Origin: CAYLYM01 sp964387645
Lineage (GTDB): Bacteria > Calditrichota > Calditrichia > RBG-13-44-9
DNA: 26,309 nucleotides
Assembly (NCBI GenBank): GCA_964387645.1
Contig: CAYLYM010000047.1
Coordinates: 1-26,309, forward strand
Reading direction: 5' to 3'
The first letter of the stretch is position 1. Each line of letters opens with the position of its first letter. Both the position numbers and the translations under genes were made by a program. Below, in pieces: positions 15,547-24,989 of this stretch. A model generated the notes under the pieces. It was not told the DNA's origin. It searched no databases and saw only the letters and a list, made by a program, of their open reading frames with translations.

Positions 15547-18321
15547 CTACTGATTTTTAAACAACTTTTGTCGCACATATCGGCTAAAAGGTTCAACACG
15601 AAAACTGAATTCCATCCCATAAAAAATCTCGGGATTAGCCATTCTGGTAAAACCATATTGATCGATATAAAATCCACGATCGTTTAATAAATTGTTTACG
15701 AATATAGAAACTTCCATTCCGTCCCGAATAGTTTTACTAACAGTTAAATTAAAGTAATAATTTGCCGGTTTTTTGTAAACAGTTAGATCACCCTGGTCGA
15801 TGGTGCGAAATAGTCCCATTTTTTGCGCCTGCTCAGGTGTAATATAAAAATATTGTCCATTTTCAAGATATCCTTCGGCGAAATAGAAAGGAGTAGACAG
15901 ATCAATCTTTTTCCTTTTTTCATATAGGTGATGATATATTGTAAAAGTCAGCCAGATACCAAGTTGGCGATTCACATAATCGATGCTATAATTCATGATA
16001 AAATTTTTCTTCCAGCTAGAAAGTGGTCGATAAAATGGATAGGCATAGTGGGAAAGTGTATCGCCAGAACCAGATATTTCTTCAAACACTCTGGGATAAT
16101 CAAGTATAGGATAATCGCTGGCACCGGAGCGTCGAAATTGAAAAGCTCCCGTTATTCTGAAAATCGTATTCAAGGGTTTGATCCGCGGGGTATGAATGAA
16201 AAATTCGACTCCCTCATTGACGCTCCAGCCTAAATTGTCCTTTTTTTCATAATTATTGAGTAGAATGAATTGTGCATTCCGTAGAATCTTTCCTTCTGTG
16301 GAGGGCCAATTGGGATAATAATAACGCTGATCAAAAAGTGGCAATGCTACCGATCGAACCAATCCGGTTGTTTTCTGCTGGTAACCAGTAACCGACATTT
16401 TAACCTTCTTAAATATAAAATCAAATGCCATTTCCACATTTCGTTGCCGGCACCCTCTCAAATCAGGATTGTTCACAGGAAACATCCGGGTGGTCACTAA
16501 CGCAATACTATCTCGACCGGAAGGATCTCGCCAATTTTTACCCCACTCTAAATAATCATAATATACTGGGGCTGGGTATACATCCAACAAGGAAAGCATT
16601 TTTGACGTCATCCCAAATGAACTGCGTAATTGTAAACCATCTGTTAAACTTAAAATAGCACCAATCCTGGGATTCCAGAAGGTTCCAAATTGACTTGAGA
16701 TAAAATCTTTCCCTCCTAACTTTTTCGGTCCGTAAACTTCTCCGCGCATTCCCAATGACAAAGTCAATGGTAAAACACACCGGGTAGTAAGACGGTCTTC
16801 AAAAAAAAGGCTAAATTGAGCCACACCTGGGACATCATCAAAGCGCCTGGGACGAAGACCTGCTTTCCCACGGGGAGGTCTTAAGGGATCGAACTGTTTT
16901 CCAGGACCATTGTTCACATCATAATTATATTCAAATCCAACCAGGAAATCATGTAAAATTCTTCTCCACTCTACATGATGTTTAAATTTAAATTTGAGTC
17001 CCAGATTATATTCATCACCACGTGTTCTCACTTCCCAGAAATAAGGTTCTTTCTGTAAAATTCCCTCAATTGTGCCCGATTCCATCAAGTTACTTAAATA
17101 AATTGGATCAATAACTTCAAACTCACGGCGCAAGCTATTCCGTTGCGTATAAGTCAAATAACCCGATATATATACAGAAGTCCGTTTGTTAAAATTCTTA
17201 ATTATCCTGCTGCCCCAGGTAATTTTAAAATCACGGTTGTAAGCACGAACCGCTTTTGGATTATCTGGCAATGAATAATCTTCGAAAAAACGAGTAAAAT
17301 AGAATCGATTGGATGTTCTTATACCTCTCTCAGGGAAACGATGAGACAGGTTCATCTGAGCCGAAATACGGGATACTTCATCCCCATCCTGCCTTAGATC
17401 TTTTTCACTAAAAGCATAATTCAAGTTAAAGTTTAAAGTCGTACTCTTACTAAGATTTATGCCGCCATTTAGATTGGCTTCTCTGGTATTAGGATTATGT
17501 TTTAGTTTAAACCGGGTGGGCTTCGGTTTATCTGCCGTTCTCACTTTAATGAGTCCAGAAGTTAAATCCCCATATTCAACTGGGGGCACACCTGAAATAA
17601 CTTCAACTTCTTCGATGTTATCGGCCGCAATTTCACGTAGATCAATTCCAGTTCCCGCATAAGACTGAACTTTACTACCAAAACCCGTAAATGGCCCAAA
17701 ATTGAGATTCGCATTGTTGGAGAGTGGAAAATCGTCGATTAAGATTCGTAATCCGAAAAGTTCTGATCGATCATCAACGCCGCGTAATCCGACAATCGCC
17801 TGCCGGTCTAATCCCGGCCGATTTCTCCGAATAATTCCAGGAATTAAGTCCAGCACATCACCCAAATGCATTGCCTGGATGTGTTCAATTTCCCCGGAAG
17901 ATATTTTATAAACCGTAGCAGGAGATACCGGCATTATGTTTCTCTCACCCGTAACTACGATATCTCCAATGGAGAAAATCAAATATTTATCCGGGCTACC
18001 AGGTAACATCTTCAATTCTACATAAGAGATTTTTTCCTGATTTACAACAATTGGCTCACTAACTGTACAATAGTATCCGGATTTGATACAAAAGAGCGTA
18101 TATCTTCCCGCGGGTAGACTGTCGATTTTAAACTCCCCATTTACATCGGTATGAACTGATATACGATTGTCATTCAGTAAAATAAGTACATTATTAATGG
18201 GTTGCAGATAGTGAAATTCTCGCACTTTTCCATGGATGGCACCTACATGGGACTGACCCATCATGGATGAATTCAGTTTGAAGAGCAAACAAAAGGAAAT
18301 AAGAAAAATGAATCGGGGCAT
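15547..18321 (-). CDS. TonB-dependent outer-membrane receptor with N-terminal carboxypeptidase-regulatory domain
   Basis: A protein of 924 residues. A signal peptide (about 1-22) is followed by a CarboxypepD_reg-like domain (about 27-110, 'GAIHGKVREFHYLQPINNVLILLND'). A 'GDIVVTGER' stretch (about 120) follows at the position where the TonB box usually lies. The plug domain includes 'LGDVLDLIPGIIRR', 'VGLRGVDDRSELFGLRILIDDFPL' and 'IEEVEVISGVPPVEYGDLTSGLIKVRT'. The rest, about 275-924, is barrel strands, ending 'GMEFSFRVEP' plus a short basic tail. By family it imports a scarce ligand (metal chelate, vitamin, glycan or peptide) with energy from TonB-ExbBD; the sequence does not reveal which. 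It is the first gene of the minus-strand module with the DUF4876-like lipoprotein and barrel. The start ATG has no clear Shine-Dalgarno sequence, a common situation in Bacteroidota-like genomes. Confidence 0.92.
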   Translation of the reverse strand: MPRFIFLISFCLLFKLNSSMMGQSHVGAIHGKVREFHYLQPINNVLILLNDNRISVHTDVNGEFKIDSLPAGRYTLFCIKSGYYCTVSEPIVVNQEKISYVELKMLPGSPDKYLIFSIGDIVVTGERNIMPVSPATVYKISSGEIEHIQAMHLGDVLDLIPGIIRRNRPGLDRQAIVGLRGVDDRSELFGLRILIDDFPLSNNANLNFGPFTGFGSKVQSYAGTGIDLREIAADNIEEVEVISGVPPVEYGDLTSGLIKVRTADKPKPTRFKLKHNPNTREANLNGGINLSKSTTLNFNLNYAFSEKDLRQDGDEVSRISAQMNLSHRFPERGIRTSNRFYFTRFFEDYSLPDNPKAVRAYNRDFKITWGSRIIKNFNKRTSVYISGYLTYTQRNSLRREFEVIDPIYLSNLMESGTIEGILQKEPYFWEVRTRGDEYNLGLKFKFKHHVEWRRILHDFLVGFEYNYDVNNGPGKQFDPLRPPRGKAGLRPRRFDDVPGVAQFSLFFEDRLTTRCVLPLTLSLGMRGEVYGPKKLGGKDFISSQFGTFWNPRIGAILSLTDGLQLRSSFGMTSKMLSLLDVYPAPVYYDYLEWGKNWRDPSGRDSIALVTTRMFPVNNPDLRGCRQRNVEMAFDFIFKKVKMSVTGYQQKTTGLVRSVALPLFDQRYYYPNWPSTEGKILRNAQFILLNNYEKKDNLGWSVNEGVEFFIHTPRIKPLNTIFRITGAFQFRRSGASDYPILDYPRVFEEISGSGDTLSHYAYPFYRPLSSWKKNFIMNYSIDYVNRQLGIWLTFTIYHHLYEKRKKIDLSTPFYFAEGYLENGQYFYITPEQAQKMGLFRTIDQGDLTVYKKPANYYFNLTVSKTIRDGMEVSIFVNNLLNDRGFYIDQYGFTRMANPEIFYGMEFSFRVEPFSRYVRQKLFKNQ

Positions 18322-18657
18322 AGTATTATCTATTCATTCAAATATAACTACATGCGTCCAGGAGTTACAACAGGACTAAGCTATCTTTAAAAACAAAAAC
18401 ATTTTTATAATTCAAATCATTATAAAAAAACCCTTTCTATCGAAAAGAATTAAAAAAAATTGATATTTTTATTTTAAAAAAAAATGCTTAGAAGTTGCAA
18501 GCATATTTTCACACTATTTAAAAAAGCATCTGGAAAACAAGTTGCGCTGGACAAACAATAAATCTTTTTATTTTCTCTATTGAAGATTAATTTTTCGATT
18601 TATAATATTTATTTTTAAACTGGGCATTTAATCCTTAAAAACAGGGGGCAAAATCAC
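18322..18657. other. Divergent promoter region between TonB receptor and Asp-box protein
   Basis: 336 bases between divergently transcribed genes, very AT-rich with several A/T tracts (around 18425-18482). Promoters for both genes must lie here or in their leaders. One plausible plus-strand promoter is listed separately. I see no clear operator palindrome, for example no convincing Fur-type repeat. Confidence 0.5.
18580..18606 (+). promoter_or_regulatory. Candidate -35/-10 promoter for the Asp-box protein gene
   Basis: A perfect TATAAT (18601-18606) lies 51 nt before the ATG, with TTGAAG (18580-18585) 15 bp upstream. The spacing is short and the region is AT-rich, so a chance match is possible. 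FCB-group primary promoters often differ from this consensus. Confidence 0.3.
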
Positions 18658-20859
18658 ATGAGGATCTTTAAAATTTTAATGATCGTGACCTGGTTTTTTG
18701 GTGTAATTTATAGCCAATCGGAATGGGACATTATTCAATCTCCACAAATTCCTCAATTAAGTTCCCGGGACAACATCTTTTTTATTACGCCTGATGAAGG
18801 ATGGATAGTTGGAAGTGCAGGTTCCACTACTCCAAACCTTATCCTCCACACAACGGATGCCGGGGCAACATGGGAAGTACAACACTCAATGCCTAATGCG
18901 CAAGATACATCATGGTCAACTGTTTTCTTTTTAAAAAATGGGACAGGATGGCTGGCTGGTAAAAATGGTATTATCTGGAAAAGTGAGGACTTCGGGTATA
19001 GCTGGATTGATCAAACTCCTGGATTAACCACAAAAGAAATCAATGCGATTTACGTGGTTGACACAAATGTGGTTTACATGGTTGCCGATGCCGATGTGAT
19101 TTTGAAAACGGAAGATGGTGGTAAAACCTGGAATTTACAGAACAGTGGGAACTCGAGTGATAATTGGGAAGATATTTACGCCTTCGATACCGATCACGCA
19201 TTCGCGGTTAGTTCCAAAAACGCAAAAATTATTTGGACCAATGATGGAGGTCAGACCTGGAATACCATCCAACTTCAGATTCCGCCGGGCGCACAAATCA
19301 GCAAGCTTTATTTATGCACTGGAGATACTTCCGGTGTAGCCTATGTAGGTGGCTACCACGGCATGCTTTTTAAAACTGATGATTTTGGTCAAACCTGGGA
19401 AAGTGTTGCTCTTCTTTATCCAGGACAATATGTCAGGCCTTATTGTTTATCTATTTTGGATACCAACAACATCTGGTATGGATTCCCAAATGGACAGGTC
19501 TTCCATTCCAGTGATGGAGGAACAACATGGGATACTCTGGATATTCCTACCGGCGAAGATATCAAAGAAGTTCAAGTATTTAATAATGACACCCTTTATA
19601 TATTCGGTAAATATGGACAATTTTTCAAGAGTTTTGATAGCGGACAAAGTTTCATACCAATGCTTCAATGGCCCAGTGTTTTATTTTGGAGCATGACCAC
19701 GGCTGGAGATAAAAAGGTTTTCGCTGCTTCTTATTTAGGAGGCGATTTAGCCATCAGCGAAGATGGCGGACAAACCTGGAGCTATCCTAAACATTATACG
19801 AAAGCTATAAGTAATATATATAATCTCTTTTTTATTAATGATACAGTGGGATTTTATTGTGGTTTCGATGGCATGATTGGTAAAACAATGGATGGCGGAC
19901 ATACCTGGGAATTAATAGACAATCTCTATTCTGGAGATAAAGATTTTTATTTTATTTATTTTAAAGATCAACTTCATGGATTTGTGGGCGGACAGAGTGG
20001 TAAATTGCTCGCCACATCTGATGGTGGAGAAACCTGGTCAGAAATATCTTCTGGACTGACCAATTCCCTCTATGATTGTGTCTTCCTGGATAATAATATT
20101 GGAATCATCGTTGGATCAGATGGAACAATAACCAGAACCATCGATGGAGGAGCGTCCTGGACTGAAGTCATGAACGAGACTGGCATCACCGAAAACATAC
20201 GCTCGATAGCTTTTAAAGACAATACAACAGGTTTTGCTGTAACTCTTGGTGGTTATATTCTTAAGACAACTGATTCAGGGACAAGCTGGTCATTGTTAAC
20301 TCAATTAAGTAATAATAATAATCCCACAGATAATCCAGACCTTTTTAAAATTATCTTTGTCAACGAAAACAGGGGGTATATTTGCGGCGAGGATGGCGCA
20401 ATTTATAAAACGATAGACGGTGGAGTCACCTGGAATCAACTGGAAGTACCTGATGAAATCAAAAATAATGATCTGAAATCCATGACCTTTTTGAATGAAA
20501 CTATTGGTTTTGTGAGCGGGCAAAATGGATATATTCTAGCCACCGGATTAACTGATATCAATCCTGCCCCTTCTATTGTCAGGAATTATTCTTTAAACCA
20601 AAATTATCCAAATCCTTTTAATCCGCAAACCACAATTGGTTTTCAAATTGCCAAAACCGAAAATGTAAAACTCATTATCTATAACGCACTTGGTCAGATA
20701 GTTCGAATATTGGTAGATGGTCGTCTGCCTGCTGGATACCATTCAGTTGTGTGGGACGGCAGAAATCAGTATGGCCTGTCCTCTCCCAGCGGAATCTATT
20801 TTTACCGGCTGGAAGCAGGGAATTTTCAACAGGTGAACAAAATGATATTGATACGCTAA
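18658..20859 (+). CDS. Secreted Asp-box (YCF48/BNR-like) propeller protein with C-terminal sorting domain
   Basis: A protein of 733 residues with a signal peptide (about 1-19, 'ILMIVTWFFGVIYS'). About 13 Asp-box motifs of the form 'S/T-x-D-G-G-x-T-W' are spread through about 60-620, such as 'TEDGGKTWNL', 'TNDGGQTWNT', 'TMDGGHTWEL' and 'TIDGGVTWNQ'. This predicts one or two beta-propellers of the YCF48/HCF136-like or sialidase-repeat type, without sialidase catalytic motifs. The last 90 residues, starting 'LNQNYPNPFNPQTTIGFQI', form a FlgD-like/type IX-type sorting domain ending 'FQQVNKMILIR', so the protein is exported and probably cell-attached. AGGGGG lies about 10 nt before the ATG. Transcription is divergent from the TonB receptor, and the gene is followed by its own terminator. 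Its ligand is unknown. Confidence 0.88.
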   Translation: MRIFKILMIVTWFFGVIYSQSEWDIIQSPQIPQLSSRDNIFFITPDEGWIVGSAGSTTPNLILHTTDAGATWEVQHSMPNAQDTSWSTVFFLKNGTGWLAGKNGIIWKSEDFGYSWIDQTPGLTTKEINAIYVVDTNVVYMVADADVILKTEDGGKTWNLQNSGNSSDNWEDIYAFDTDHAFAVSSKNAKIIWTNDGGQTWNTIQLQIPPGAQISKLYLCTGDTSGVAYVGGYHGMLFKTDDFGQTWESVALLYPGQYVRPYCLSILDTNNIWYGFPNGQVFHSSDGGTTWDTLDIPTGEDIKEVQVFNNDTLYIFGKYGQFFKSFDSGQSFIPMLQWPSVLFWSMTTAGDKKVFAASYLGGDLAISEDGGQTWSYPKHYTKAISNIYNLFFINDTVGFYCGFDGMIGKTMDGGHTWELIDNLYSGDKDFYFIYFKDQLHGFVGGQSGKLLATSDGGETWSEISSGLTNSLYDCVFLDNNIGIIVGSDGTITRTIDGGASWTEVMNETGITENIRSIAFKDNTTGFAVTLGGYILKTTDSGTSWSLLTQLSNNNNPTDNPDLFKIIFVNENRGYICGEDGAIYKTIDGGVTWNQLEVPDEIKNNDLKSMTFLNETIGFVSGQNGYILATGLTDINPAPSIVRNYSLNQNYPNPFNPQTTIGFQIAKTENVKLIIYNALGQIVRILVDGRLPAGYHSVVWDGRNQYGLSSPSGIYFYRLEAGNFQQVNKMILIR

Positions 20860-20882
20860 TAAAAACACCTTTCAAGTACACG

Positions 20883-20918
20883 AATAGCCCCGAAAGCCAG
20901 ATGCCCCGGGGCTATTTT
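20883..20918 (+). terminator. Rho-independent terminator after the Asp-box protein gene
   Basis: A 10-bp GC-rich stem, AATAGCCCCG (20883-20892) with CGGGGCTATT (20907-20916), has a 14-nt loop and ends in TTTT (20915-20918). It lies 24 bp after the stop codon, between two converging genes. It is the clearest terminator in the window. Confidence 0.8.
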
Positions 20919-20981
20919 ACCTATCACAAATGCGTGATAACATTCAATGATTTTTATGACAGACAAAAACCTTTCAAAGAT

Positions 20982-22826
20982 CTATCTATTTCCCAGCTTC
21001 TCAATTTTTGACTTAACCATGGCTATTGTTTCATCCAATATTTTCTGGGATTCTTTTTCAATCTCAGCACAAGTGGTTTTCATTTGATTGACAAATTTTT
21101 CGTCGGTAATTTGTGGCAGATTGATTAATACATTAAATATCCCGCCCCGGACACCCGTAAAAGCAATTTGTGCGCCCACACCGGCATCAGTTACTGAATT
21201 AATGTTTCCAATTTCTGCCACTTTACTGGCTATTTTGAGTGCTTCCAGGCTTAGACGTGTGGTGTTTAGCGGGACCATCACAGCCTCCTTTAAACCCTGC
21301 TGAATGGCTTCTTCTCTTTTCTTTTTCTCCTCTGGAGTGTTTTGAGGCAATCGGCGGGCTTCCATGTAGGCATTGAAAGCATTCGTGTCGTCATCCACAG
21401 CTTTCAAGAGTTTGTCCTTGATGTCCTGAGCACGATTGGCCAGTTCCAGTAATTCTAATGAAACGCTTTCGTACCCTTTTTTTCCAACAGTCAAATTACT
21501 AACCATACTGGCCAGTGCAGCTCCCAGAGAACCTGCCAGAGCAGCAATAGAACCACCGCCCGGTGCCGGAGTTTCCCGGCTCACTTCATGGACCAAATCT
21601 GCCGTGCGCATCGAAACCAGTGCCCCACTATCAGTGCGAGGCAATCCCAACACTTTTTCCTCCAACCTGAAAGGGGCTACATCATTTAATCCCATCGAAT
21701 AGATTGCCGTTTCTAAGACATCTTTTACCGGAACACCGGTTGATTTACCTTGTTTTTCCAGATAATACTTCCCGGCCTGATAGAGTGCCTGGAATGGAAT
21801 CAACCCAACTACCTCGCTCCCCGTTACTACAAGGCCTCTTTCCGCTGCTAATTCCCTGGCTTTTTCTAAAACAAGATGAGGTGGGGTGATCTTATAATTG
21901 GTTAAGTTTATGGAAATCTGGGCTCGACCATACTCTTCTACATACCAGCCTATAGCCTTGCAATGGGTAAAAATACCCGGCTTTTTCACCGAACGGCCAA
22001 TTAGATTGTCCGGATCAATATCATGCATATTTAACAACCTGATCAAATCGTAACCATGCACTTCTTGGCAATGGAAGACAGTTTCTTCAAATGTTTTACC
22101 AACGAATTCGCAACTGCCACATGGATAATAATTTTCGCGATATTTCACTAAATCGCCCCGCATGTAAATCGGTTTAACATTTCCTGTTCTCACGCTCCGC
22201 CCTTTTTCGCGTAGCTCAAAAGCGATATCCATGGCATACTGGGTTTCCCGTGTATTTAAAGTGATATTATAAGCGATAAGAAATTCCCGAGCACCGATGG
22301 CGGTAACGCCCGCCTTTTTATTCAAAGCGGCCGGCCCAAAATCAGGTTTCCAATTGGGATCCTTCAGTTTTTTGGCCATACCTTCGTATTCTCCCTGACG
22401 AATATTGGCCAGATTTTTACGCTCCGGACACGTCGCACTTTCTTCATATAAAAAAACGGGAATGCCTAATTCTTCACCAACCCTTTTTCCAACCCTTCTG
22501 GAAATTTCCACACAATCGGCCATGGTCACGCCTTCCACTGGAACAAAGGGACACACATCGGTTGCGCCCATTCTGGGATGGGCTCCTTTGTGATGCCGCA
22601 TGTCAATCAATTCAGCCGCCGTTTTAATGGCACGAAAAGCTGCTTCTTCCACAGCCTCGGGTGGGCCAATAAAAGTAACTACCGTGCGATTCACATCCGC
22701 CCCCATTTCCACACTCAACAGTTTGGTGCCGCTGACAGATTGAATGGATTGAGTAATTTGATCTATAATCGCTTTATCTCGTCCTTCCGAAAAATTAGGT
22801 ACGCACTCAACAATCTTCTCTGACAT
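20982..22826 (-). CDS. ftcD: Bifunctional glutamate formiminotransferase / formimidoyl-THF cyclodeaminase with C2H2-like insertion
   Basis: A protein of 614 residues. The N-terminal formiminotransferase part opens 'IVECVPNFSEGRD' and has 'GAHPRMGATDVCPFVPVEG' with the probable catalytic His83. The second formiminotransferase subdomain resumes at 'CKAIGWYVEEYGRAQISINLTNY' (289-311). The cyclodeaminase domain (about 404-614) shows 'TPAPGGGSIAALAGSLGAALASMV' (419-442). Together they move the formimino group of formiminoglutamate to tetrahydrofolate and deaminate it to methenyl-THF, linking histidine breakdown to the folate pool. Between the two transferase subdomains (about 217-283) is an extra segment with C236-x2-C239-x12-H252-x4-H257, which resembles a C2H2 zinc site. 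It makes the protein longer than the roughly 540-570 I expect. GGGGAG (22839-22834) supports the start. No other hut gene is nearby. Confidence 0.94.
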   Translation of the reverse strand: MSEKIVECVPNFSEGRDKAIIDQITQSIQSVSGTKLLSVEMGADVNRTVVTFIGPPEAVEEAAFRAIKTAAELIDMRHHKGAHPRMGATDVCPFVPVEGVTMADCVEISRRVGKRVGEELGIPVFLYEESATCPERKNLANIRQGEYEGMAKKLKDPNWKPDFGPAALNKKAGVTAIGAREFLIAYNITLNTRETQYAMDIAFELREKGRSVRTGNVKPIYMRGDLVKYRENYYPCGSCEFVGKTFEETVFHCQEVHGYDLIRLLNMHDIDPDNLIGRSVKKPGIFTHCKAIGWYVEEYGRAQISINLTNYKITPPHLVLEKARELAAERGLVVTGSEVVGLIPFQALYQAGKYYLEKQGKSTGVPVKDVLETAIYSMGLNDVAPFRLEEKVLGLPRTDSGALVSMRTADLVHEVSRETPAPGGGSIAALAGSLGAALASMVSNLTVGKKGYESVSLELLELANRAQDIKDKLLKAVDDDTNAFNAYMEARRLPQNTPEEKKKREEAIQQGLKEAVMVPLNTTRLSLEALKIASKVAEIGNINSVTDAGVGAQIAFTGVRGGIFNVLINLPQITDEKFVNQMKTTCAEIEKESQKILDETIAMVKSKIEKLGNR

Positions 22827-23861
22827 ACTTTTCTCCCCGTAATGGTTTTATTCTAATATTTATCCTTTCCGATTAAACAAAAATAAAATTTATAAAAAGC
22901 AGGAAATTAATTGAAGGAAAATATTTATTTTCACACTCTTAGCGTTGAAGTAATTTAATCGAATTTGATGTTTCTAAGAAATTGCAATTTTTATTAATTA
23001 GAAATAAAAATCACACTTAAATTACAGCTAATTCAGCCATAATCCATAATTAACTAAAAACCAAAGTATAAAAATATTTTTATCCCAATAATGCATATCC
23101 AAGCTTTTATTTTAGATAAAAACTCATATTGCTCATATAAATTTATTTTAAAGTAAAATCTCACAAATTTTTACATTTCCTTTCTCTTTCCAAGCAGGCA
23201 ATTCACCTTTTGAGTTTTATTTCAGTGGAAGAAAACATCCTCATTCTTTTTTTCCATAATATTGTTATATTTTTTTGTAAAATGAAAGGTAATACTCATA
23301 TCATTTTTTTTCAACCATTCAAAACACCATTTTAAACGATCCAGCAAATTTTATCACGATTTTAATATTTTGTTTGAAAGAATAGTTTTTTCAATTCCAA
23401 CAAAGTTATGACCTGGTTGTTCTCAGCCGTTCTGGAGATTTATATTTATACCCCGGCAAATCGAGATTCGGTAAATAGCGCACCCTTGTGGGTAAATGAC
23501 AAGTTTAAAATTTCTATACAGAGGAAATAACATCTAAAAAAATTTACATAGAATATTTTGTAGAAACCATAGATTTAATTATAGAAAAGTAATGGAGTTA
23601 AATTTTTACTTATTTTTTCTCGATTAAAATCGGCGGTTAATACTTTTGAAAAACTCGCTGAACAGGTTTTGTGCGACCTCATATTCATCGAATTCATTCG
23701 GTGGCGAAATAAAAAATAATAGAGTTAGCGTAAGGTAATTTTTCAAAGATTTATGAATAACAGATTGCCAAATAAAGGGATAGATATCCTATTAATTTAA
23801 GTTCAATCTTTTTTTGAAAAGAAACAATTTTCTTATATTTTGGAGCTAATTGGAAGATTGG
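22827..23861. other. Long AT-rich intergenic region, possibly with gene debris
   Basis: 1,035 bases with no convincing gene. The first 500 bases are almost pure A/T-rich sequence. The part after about 23400 is somewhat richer in G+C and holds two short open stretches: 23408-23530 on the plus strand (40 residues, no ribosome site) and 23624-23788 on the minus strand (listed separately). No tRNA or known small RNA is recognisable by eye. The ftcD promoter should lie in the first 100 bases. Confidence 0.45.
23624..23788 (-). pseudogene. Possible 3' remnant of a lost protein-coding gene
   Basis: A 54-codon open stretch between TAG (23791-23789) and TAA (23626-23624) has no usable start codon. 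It ends in a protein-like sequence, 'SPPNEFDEYEVAQNLFSEFF' then 'KSINRRF'. The mix of acidic, aromatic and small residues is unlike the Lys/Asn/Ile/Phe-rich translations expected from neutral A/T-rich DNA. It could be the tail of a decayed gene, but chance is not excluded. I do not recognise the family. Confidence 0.2.
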
Positions 23862-24086
23862 CTATTCCACATCAATAGATCGAATAAATTTCTCCAACTC
23901 TCGTGCAGCAGCTTCAAGTTCTTCCTCGAATTCACCGCCACCGTGCTTCAGTTGAAAAATTAACCGCTTATTTTTCTCATCAATATTACATCCCCAATTG
24001 ATCATATAAGAAATAATACCAGATTCTTGAACCAGACGAAGCGCTTCGTCAGGTTGAATATGCATAAGCGTGAATATTTTAATCAT
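23862..24086 (-). CDS. Small orphan protein, 74 residues, function unknown
   Basis: I do not recognise this protein. It starts 'MIKIFTLMHIQPDEALRLVQESGIISYMINWGCNIDE'. It continues with a strand-like 'KRLIFQLKHGG' and an acidic helix 'EFEEELEAAARELEKFIRSID'. The pattern (beta strand, helix, strand, strand, helix) would suit a small alpha/beta domain. The sequence is soluble, with one Cys. GGGA lies about 9 nt upstream of the ATG; a second Met at residue 8 is possible. It stands alone in an AT-rich region with no close neighbour on its strand. The composition is clearly more coding-like than its flanks, so I take it as real. Confidence 0.6.
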   Translation of the reverse strand: MIKIFTLMHIQPDEALRLVQESGIISYMINWGCNIDEKNKRLIFQLKHGGGEFEEELEAAARELEKFIRSIDVE

Positions 24087-24989
24087 ACTTTAATTCCCAA
24101 TTCATTACATTTTCTTTTAAAATTGTTATTAATAAAATAAATTTGATTTTTCCTACATTATGGCTCATTTTACGGTTAAATTTTTACTAATGTTAAACAC
24201 AAATATTCGAGTAATTTCCAAGTAGCACAAATTCAAACCGCTTTTTTATATACCTCTTTAATTACGATAAATTCATCAATAAGCTAATAAAAAATACAAG
24301 CAATTGCCATATTCTAATTGGTTTTATTTAGTAGTTTTAGCATTATTTAGGCTTATAGGGCACGATGAAACATTAACAAAATTCTGGATGGATACAACTT
24401 TCATTCAAAACTCAGTTCAAATTTCTATACTACACACTAAAAATTAAATTAATGTAATTGAATCCCACTCCAATCTCTCCTTTTACAGATTCTATAGCCA
24501 TAATGAAGTAAGTATGTGCTAGTTGCTTTAACATTAATAATGAATATTAATATTGCAGAAACTAAAGAAAAAAATAAAAAAAAATTTCTAATGAAATTCC
24601 TCCGAATTGCAAATTCTTTCAAACCTGTTTTCACTTACTGTTATTTTTTATTTTTTTAATTTTACTTGATTTTTTGAAATATTCATATATATTTCATTTA
24701 GTATGAAGTTTATATGTAATATAATATATAAATATCAGTAAATCCGTTTGTATTGTCTTTTAAAAACAAAATTGAGAACAAAAACAATAGAAAAAATTAT
24801 AACAAACTCAGCTAAACATCAGCCTTGTATACCACTTTCGCCATTAATTTTTTTACTAACGAGAAGAAAGGGGAGCATTCAGATCTAATTAATTTACCTG
24901 CATAAAAAATCAAATAATATCCTTATGAATCAGTACAAGTTGGGTTTGGTTGATTCTAAGCCAGAGAGGTGCTCAGATGGACTGGACAG
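24087..24989. other. AT-rich intergenic desert before the repeat array
   Basis: About 900 bases of very AT-rich DNA with many A/T tracts and TATA-like runs (around 24690-24740). I see no gene; a hydrophobic 61-codon frame at 24449-24634 (minus) starts with GTG and has no ribosome site. No tRNA or terminator is recognised. The composition becomes more balanced from about 24820. Confidence 0.5.

Noticed and set aside
20922..20939. TATCAC/GTGATA hairpin as a terminator for ftcD
   Set aside because: The stem is only 6 bp with no T run on the minus strand. Transcripts from ftcD may instead stop at the neighbouring GC-rich hairpin, but this is not shown.
23408..23530. 40-residue plus-strand frame starting 'MTWLFSAVLEIYIY'
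   Set aside because: It has no ribosome site, is very short and I know no family. It is mentioned only in the intergenic note.
24449..24634. 61-residue hydrophobic minus-strand frame
   Set aside because: It has a GTG start and no ribosome site in very AT-rich DNA, where hydrophobic frames arise by chance.
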